Assembly: GCA_023415475.1 (NCBI GenBank)
Contig: JAEZKL010000074.1
Span: forward strand, 1-10,107
Source: Bacillota bacterium
Lineage (GTDB): Bacteria; Bacillota; Clostridia; Lachnospirales; Lachnospiraceae
Reading direction: 5' to 3'
DNA: 10,107 nt
Below the pieces are notes generated by a model, which saw nothing but the letters and a program-made list of their open reading frames with translations, searched no databases and had not been told where the DNA came from. Below are positions 6,831-10,107 of this stretch, piece after piece; position 1 is the first letter of the stretch; each line of letters starts with the position of its first letter. Made by a program: the position numbers and the translations under genes.

Positions 6831-7418
6831 TTACTTGTCCTCCTCATCATCAGATATAATTGTATCTGTCAAACACGAAAACAGCTTATCACTTTCGGAT
6901 ATATAATCTAGTAATAGTTGCTTTCTTTTCTTATTTAATGTCCATAGCATTCCAAGAGCCTTCTGCTTATGAATAGGTATCAACGGTATCATAACATCAG
7001 CCAGCTTTTTTGCTGAAATCGCTTTTATTACAGTTGCCGTTCCCGAGATATGCTCAATCTGCGATAGAAAACTCGGTTGTTCAAATAAACATGCGAGGTA
7101 CTCTGGCAGAACATCGTTGCGTTTAACGCGAATTGCATAGAGATTAGTAGATATGATTGTTGGCTCATTGGCCAATACAATAACAGAAACATTTGGGTTT
7201 AGGCGTTTAACCAAGACATCCCCATTTTGAACCAACTGATCAGCTGAGATTTGGTCTTTTTTGAGAATCGTGATCGTATCCTTAAGTTTGCCGCTCTCAG
7301 AAAGGTTATTCGGCTGAATATATTGATAAACGAAGCTGTTTTCGGTTTGAGCTTCCTTATCCTCGGTGAAACCCGTTATTATATCGGCAATGTTGATTAG
7401 TTTTTGATTGTTAATCAT
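6831..7418 (-). CDS. Half-length HsdS-like protein with a single target recognition domain
   Basis: The 195-aa protein is the first gene of the operon. It has one TRD-like unit: NIADIITGFTED near the start, then YQYIQPNNLSESGKL, LVQNGDVLVKR, and PEYLACLFEQPSFLSQIEHISGTATVIKAISAKKLADVMIPLIP, ending in one HsdS-type helix (IHKQKALGMLWTLNKKRKQLLLDYI). It matches half of an S subunit, not a broken whole one. An in-frame GTG at 7424 overlaps the AAGGAGGT binding site, so the ATG at 7418 is the better start. It is coupled to hsdM by a two-base gap. Half-S proteins can dimerise to rebuild a specificity subunit, so it may give HsdM a second, palindromic specificity, compete with HsdS, or control expression by binding DNA. 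The role is inferred. Confidence 0.85.
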   Translation of the reverse strand: MINNQKLINIADIITGFTEDKEAQTENSFVYQYIQPNNLSESGKLKDTITILKKDQISADQLVQNGDVLVKRLNPNVSVIVLANEPTIISTNLYAIRVKRNDVLPEYLACLFEQPSFLSQIEHISGTATVIKAISAKKLADVMIPLIPIHKQKALGMLWTLNKKRKQLLLDYISESDKLFSCLTDTIISDDEEDK

Positions 7419-7441
7419 AAGCACCTCCTTCCTTATTGTGG

Positions 7442-7471
7442 AGTATAACAGATCCTATTGTATTATGTCAA
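7442..7471 (-). promoter_or_regulatory. Sigma-A-type promoter of the RM operon
   Basis: On the minus strand TTGACA (7471-7466) and TATACT (7447-7442) are 18 bp apart. Transcription would begin near 7435, just ahead of AAGGAGGT and the ATG at 7418, giving a very short leader. No comparable promoter was seen further down the array, so this one probably drives most of it. Just upstream, TTGTT (7481-7485) and AACAA (7493-7497) form a short inverted repeat that could be an operator, but this is weak. Confidence 0.75.
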
Positions 7472-7651
7472 TAAATTTATTTGTTGCGCATTAACAAAGA
7501 ATATTGAGCGCTATTTTATTCTACTATTTAATGATATATGTGAAATAATTATGATATAGGTTAACATATTGGACCCCCTCAAAAACTGTTTAACTTCTTA
7601 GGGTAGATAAAAATAAAAATATTTCTAATAAAAATCCGTACACATGCCTCA
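7472..7651. other. AT-rich gene-free stretch upstream of the RM operon
   Basis: No ORF with a ribosome binding site is visible on either strand. The right part (about 7585-7651) resembles the lead-in of the repeat units further right: AAAACTGTTTAACTTC, then AATCCGTACACATGCC at 7633-7648, the latter shared with the lead-in of copy 6 at 8531-8546 apart from one base. The repeat region therefore begins about here. Both the RM promoter (leftward) and the repeat region face away from it. Confidence 0.5.
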
Positions 7652-7674
7652 TTTTTTCCTTTCGGTATATAGAG
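7652..7674. repeat. Repeat core, copy 1
   Basis: This copy is TTTTTTCCTTTC followed by GGTATATAGAG. TGCCTC just before and GAGGCA overlapping its end form a perfect 6-bp stem around the core, and ATTTTTG follows. This copy alone would pass for a terminator, but the other copies do not keep the stem well, so the conserved part is the core itself. Confidence 0.7.
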
Positions 7675-7780
7675 GCATTTTTGCTGTTTGAAAGCCGAAG
7701 GGGAAGAGAGATCTAAACTTATTCGGGTAATTTTAAAAAAATCTAGTGAATTCGAAAAATTTTTTCCCGCACTTGCCCCA

Positions 7781-7803
7781 TTTTTTCCTTTCGGTATACA
7801 GAA
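7781..7803. repeat. Repeat core, copy 2
   Basis: The core is TTTTTTCCTTTC with GGTATACAGAA, 129 bp after copy 1. Flanking TTGC (7773-7776) and GCAA (7803-7806) can pair. On the minus strand two further positions become G-U wobbles, giving a 7-bp stem. Block A begins directly after this copy. Confidence 0.7.
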
Positions 7804-7804
7804 G

Positions 7805-8103
7805 CAAATTTATTTGAACCTTGAAAATTGAATAACAAAAAGAGCCAATACATTCCCTGCATTGCCGCGAAAATGGTAAGCCAATCCCGCAGATACGCCA
7901 AGACCGTAAACAAAGCGCGAGCGAACAATATCATAAGCGGAAACACGAGGGTGATAACCTCCAAGGCGATAAAGAATGCAGAGGGACAATGATACTTCCG
8001 TTCAGCCACAGACATCGCAATGGGGGCGGCCTCCGGAGATCCCGGGGGAGGTGAGATTCCTATGAGGCCTGCAATCAGGGCCATTGGCACTTCAAACTAT
8101 TAG
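7805..8103 (+). ncRNA. Block A: candidate structured RNA with a small ORF, paralogous to block B
   Basis: The block is colinear with block B. Shared landmarks are AATACATTC (7847), CGCCAAGACCG (7896), ATGATACTT (7989) and CCTATGAGGC around the ATG at 8062, with spacings of 49, 93 and 73 against 47, 85 and 71 in B. TTGAAA at 7821 lies where B has TTGACA, a possible -35 box. On the plus strand CCTCC (8030-8034) can pair with GGAGG (8047-8051), hiding the binding site of a 13-codon ORF (MRPAIRAIGTSNY, stop at 8101). A 115-codon hydrophobic ORF is open on the minus strand but lacks a ribosome binding site, and block B has no intact counterpart. The paralogy is seen; the RNA role is inferred. Confidence 0.45.
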
Positions 8104-8191
8104 GCAAAGAGAGTATCTGAAACTTCAATTGAAAATGAGCATACAGAATAAAGTTTTAAATTTATCAAAAATGCTTGCATCAAATGGGCTG

Positions 8192-8214
8192 TTTTTTCCT
8201 TTCAGATTATAGAG
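8192..8214. repeat. Repeat core, copy 3
   Basis: The core is TTTTTTCCTTTC with AGATTATAGAG, 411 bp after copy 2 because block A lies between. Together with copy 4 it forms the CAGATTATAG sub-type. It opens the regular run of copies 3-6. Downstream sequence (ACACTGAATGAAGGAAATGAA) resembles that after copy 4 and the TTTGACAACTGAAT start of block B. Confidence 0.7.
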
Positions 8215-8309
8215 CGACTTTTATTAATGACACTGAATGAAGGAAATGAACATTGGGGGAAAAGTAAACGAACTGTTAACGGTAAAAGTTTATTGCACCA
8301 TTTGTGCGT

Positions 8310-8332
8310 TTTTTTCCTTTCAGATTATAGAG
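8310..8332. repeat. Repeat core, copy 4
   Basis: The core is TTTTTTCCTTTC with AGATTATAGAG, identical to copy 3 and 118 bp from it. It is followed by GCGAATTTTTTAAAACACTGA, close to the sequence after copy 3. Read on the minus strand, TATAATCTGAAAGG would contain a -10-like box, but no matching -35 box is present. Confidence 0.7.
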
Positions 8333-8429
8333 CGAATTTTTTAAAACACTGAAGGTGAGAAAAATGATACGTGAAACTGGAATGTTAACAAACTGTGAAA
8401 ATTCAAGAAATAACCGGAACACATGGCCC

Positions 8430-8452
8430 TTTTTTCCTTTCGGTGTATAGAG
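8430..8452. repeat. Repeat core, copy 5
   Basis: The core is TTTTTTCCTTTC with GGTGTATAGAG, 120 bp after copy 4. It is preceded by CCGGAACACATGGCC, related to the CCGTACACA(T/A)GCC lead-in of copies 1 and 6. The unit before it contains TGTTAACAAACTGTGAA, matched by TGTGAACAAACTATGAA in the next unit, so the repeat unit is longer than the core. Confidence 0.7.
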
Positions 8453-8549
8453 GGTATTTCTTATTAGCTCTGAGTGAGGAGGATGTGAATTGGAAATGAA
8501 ATGTGAACAAACTATGAACATTTAAGAAAGAATCCGTACACAAGCCCCT

Positions 8550-8572
8550 TTTTTTCCTTTCAGTATATAGGA
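8550..8572. repeat. Repeat core, copy 6
   Basis: The core is TTTTTTCCTTTC with AGTATATAGGAG (one extra G), 120 bp after copy 5. Its lead-in AATCCGTACACAAGCC is nearly identical to that of copy 1. Block B begins directly after it, as block A does after copy 2. Confidence 0.7.
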
Positions 8573-8579
8573 GGAGAAT

Positions 8580-8866
8580 TCGCTCGATGATCTTTGACAA
8601 CTGAATATAAGCAAGATGAATACATTCTCCGTGTGGCCCGGGGAGGGATAGCCGAATGACAGGTGCGCCAAGACCGCGAAAGCGAGAGCGACAAAAGCCA
8701 ATGTCTAGATGAACTGTGGCAGGTTCAGGCGAAGACCGCACGGATGGATAATGATACTTATGCATAGTCGAGGTTAGGTCCCAGAGTGCATCCCGCTCGT
8801 CGAGGGGGTGGTGAAATACCAATGAGGCAAAAGCCGATTGCCGTTCAAAATTGCTTAATTACTTAA
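8580..8866 (+). ncRNA. Block B: candidate structured RNA with a small ORF, paralogous to block A
   Basis: The block is colinear with block A (AATACATTC 8619, CGCCAAGACCG 8666, ATGATACTT 8751, CCAATGAGGC at 8819). TTGACA at 8594 may be a -35 box, though no clear -10 follows. CGCGAAAGCG (8675-8684) makes a GAAA-loop stem. CATCCC (8789-8794) pairs with GGGGTG (8805-8810), extended by CTC/GAG, covering the GGGTGGTGA binding site of a 14-codon ORF (MRQKPIAVQNCLIT, ATG 8822, TAA 8864). The paired bases differ from block A while pairing is kept. The minus strand carries stops and frame changes relative to A. The block ends 42 bp before the excisionase gene and could be its leader or an independent RNA. 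Confidence 0.45.
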
Positions 8867-8908
8867 AAACTCTCATAGATAAATTAGCTATAGAAATGGA
8901 GGGCATCT

Positions 8909-9088
8909 GTGTTTAGTGACTACCATGAAATTGTTACAGTGAAAGAACTATGTGAAATGTTGAGAATCGGACAGAACAAAGCTTACGAGCTTCTAATAAA
9001 ACGCGAGATACCCGCGATCAGGATGGGTCGAAAGTATGTCATTGCAAAAGAGCACGTTGTTAAATATATCAGAAAAAAATCATCATAA
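8909..9088 (+). CDS. xis: Excisionase-like helix-turn-helix protein
   Basis: The 59-aa basic protein fits the small MerR-like excisionase and HTH_17 DNA-binding families: VTVKELCEMLRIGQNKAYELL is the helix-turn-helix, and KREIPAIRMGRKYVIAKEHVVKYI is the wing and last helix. Such proteins bind next to att sites and direct the neighbouring integrase to excise the element. The start is GTG at 8909, with GGAGGG five bases upstream. The gene ends 94 bp before the integrase on the same strand, the order seen in Tn916-type elements. Function is inferred from size, fold and neighbour. No clear promoter was found directly upstream. Confidence 0.85.
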   Translation: MFSDYHEIVTVKELCEMLRIGQNKAYELLIKREIPAIRMGRKYVIAKEHVVKYIRKKSS

Positions 9089-9182
9089 AACTTCCGGCAC
9101 CTTTTACAACTATCCAGTGTTGGCTTATTATTGTGTCACAACAAAGGGTAATGATTCAAAAGGTGATTGAAAGGAGCACAAA
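9089..9182. other. xis-int spacer with small palindrome
   Basis: The spacer holds TTGTG-T-CACAA at 9131-9141, a perfect 11-bp palindrome that could be a recombinase, excisionase or repressor site. It ends with the AAAGGAG binding site of the integrase. Nothing else stands out, and no terminator separates the two genes. Confidence 0.3.
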
Positions 9183-10107
9183 ATGACAGGATCATTACAA
9201 AAAACAAAAAGAAGCCAATACTGGTACGCCGTTATCTGTGTGCCGAATCCGAGCACGGGGAAGATAAAGCAAAAGTGGATCAGCACCAAATGCGTTAAAA
9301 AGAGAGAGGCCAATGAGGTGCTGCGCGCTCTTCTAAACAAGCATGAGGAATTGGAAAAGCTAGAGAAAGAGCGGGCTGATCAACCCGAGCAAATACTATT
9401 CACAGATCATTTGAAAAAATGGCATAAATCCTGTGTTACCGGATTCTTAGAAGAGACAACAACAAGCGGATATGAACAGAACCTTGAAAATCACATCATC
9501 CCCTATTTTGAGAAGCTCAATCTTTTTCTGCATGAAGTCAAGCGCGGACATATACAAGAGTTCGTTACAGAAATGCATCAAAACGGACGATTAGACGGGG
9601 GCGGCGGGTTGCGCGTGACTTCAATCAAGAAATATGTCGCGAATATCTCAAAAGCGCTTGATCAGGCGGTTATTGACAGGCTCATACCCGAAAATCCTTG
9701 CATCTTAATCCGTTACCCAAAGGAGCAGCCCTTTGAGGCAAGGTTCTTGAAGCTTCCTGACCTCAATACGCTGCTTGAAGCCGTACATGATATGGTTATA
9801 GAACCTGGAATCATTCTGGCCGTCTACTACGCGCTGCGCCGCGGAGAAATCCTCGGGATTCGCTGGAGCGACATCGATTTTGAGAGAAACATTGTTTATA
9901 TCAAAAACACGAGAGTGCGCGTGGGAGAGCCTGTTGAAAAAGGCCCGAAAAACAAAGCGAGCCTGGCTCCAATGCCATTAATGCCAAACGTGAAGGATTA
10001 CCTGTTGACCCTTAAAAAACAGCAAGCTGCGTACGCTAAGGCCTTTGGAAAGCAATATCATCACAACGATTATATCTGTAAATGGCAGGATGGCCGTCCG
10101 TTTGAGT
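9183..10107 (+). CDS. int: Tyrosine recombinase integrase, N-terminal 308 codons
   Basis: The protein catalyses site-specific integration and excision of the mobile element. The N-terminal arm-binding domain (about 10-55) has YWYAVICVPNPSTGKIKQKWIST and a basic REANEVLRALLNKH helix. The SAM-like core-binding domain spans about 72-195. The catalytic domain begins near 200: box I shows R219 in YYALRRGEILGIRW, and the beta-hairpin lysine region is KGPKNKAS (about 253-260). The H-x-x-R and tyrosine boxes lie beyond the window; relatives are about 380-400 residues. AAAGGAG lies six bases before the ATG. It pairs with the excisionase upstream, and its att site is expected downstream, outside the window. 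There is no break in the visible part. Confidence 0.93.
   Translation, partial: MTGSLQKTKRSQYWYAVICVPNPSTGKIKQKWISTKCVKKREANEVLRALLNKHEELEKLEKERADQPEQILFTDHLKKWHKSCVTGFLEETTTSGYEQNLENHIIPYFEKLNLFLHEVKRGHIQEFVTEMHQNGRLDGGGGLRVTSIKKYVANISKALDQAVIDRLIPENPCILIRYPKEQPFEARFLKLPDLNTLLEAVHDMVIEPGIILAVYYALRRGEILGIRWSDIDFERNIVYIKNTRVRVGEPVEKGPKNKASLAPMPLMPNVKDYLLTLKKQQAAYAKAFGKQYHHNDYICKWQDGRPFE

Noticed and set aside
7652..7680. Each repeat core as a rho-independent terminator
   Set aside because: Only copy 1 has a clean flanking stem followed by T residues. Copies 3, 4 and 6 do not keep the pairing.
7743..8090. 115-codon hydrophobic ORF on the minus strand with two possible membrane segments
   Set aside because: There is no ribosome binding site before its ATG, it runs through a repeat core at its 3' end, and the homologous stretch of block B has stops, frame changes and no start. 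Its shared LIGISPPP segment is simply the reverse complement of the plus-strand Shine-Dalgarno and ATG region. It remains possible but is weaker than a plus-strand RNA.
8310..8340. Minus-strand promoter with TATAAT in copies 3 and 4
   Set aside because: No -35 box at a usable distance, and the other copies read TATATA, TATACA or TGTATAG without support.
7652..8572. CRISPR array
   Set aside because: Copies are 118-129 bp apart or more, cores are imperfect, spacers are related to each other, and no cas gene is present.
8276..8822. Overlapping minus-strand ORFs with repeated LYT-x-KGKK/ERKK peptides
   Set aside because: The repeated peptides come from the repeat cores being translated. The ORFs lack binding sites and differ in frame between repeats.
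7805..8866. Group I or group II intron in the blocks
   Set aside because: I could not find the GUGYG start, a domain V stem, or group I core pairings, and no intron-encoded protein is present.

Overview
The window looks like part of a mobile defence island in a Bacillota (Firmicutes) genome, probably a Bacilli-type host. The evidence is the strong AGGAGG-type ribosome binding sites, the TTG and GTG starts, AT-rich DNA, a sigma-A-type promoter (TTGACA, 18 bp, TATACT), and a short excisionase/tyrosine-recombinase pair of the Tn916/ICE kind. The species cannot be named from the sequence.

Left three quarters (1-7471), all on the minus strand: one long, compact operon-like array built around a type I restriction-modification system. 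In transcription order it runs: promoter (7442-7471), a half-length single-TRD S-like protein (6831-7418), hsdM (5257-6828), a small coiled-coil protein with a C-terminal membrane anchor (4852-5229), hsdS (3644-4843), a 170-bp spacer with a hairpin and a possible 8-codon leader ORF, a 71-aa Cys-rich protein (3258-3473), a DUF2188 protein (3019-3252), a perfect 16-bp hairpin (2977-3013), a winged-helix/DUF2971-like protein (1915-2952), an uncharacterised 245-aa protein with a Cys cluster and a HEPN-like RNxxH motif (1113-1850), and the first 372 codons of hsdR (1-1116), which runs off the left edge. HsdM plus HsdS give the methyltransferase, and HsdR supplies the nuclease and translocase. The five accessory genes inside the RM array, two of them coupled to neighbours by overlaps, suggest a composite or multi-layer defence locus.

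Middle (7472-8908): about 1.4 kb with no convincing protein gene but strongly patterned. Six copies of a short motif (TTTTTTCCTTTC followed by a TATAGAG-like half) occur, four of them at 118-120 bp spacing. Copies 2 and 6 are each followed by one of two diverged but colinear blocks of about 290 bp (A 7805-8103, B 8580-8866). On the plus strand each block ends in a hairpin that covers a Shine-Dalgarno sequence in front of a 13-14 codon ORF. The paired bases differ between blocks while pairing is kept. This is the least explained part of the window.

Right end (8909-10107), plus strand: a 59-aa GTG-start excisionase-like HTH protein, then a tyrosine integrase cut off by the window edge after 308 codons. 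The expected att site would lie to the right of the window. The RM array and the repeat region are therefore probably cargo and control DNA of an integrated element.
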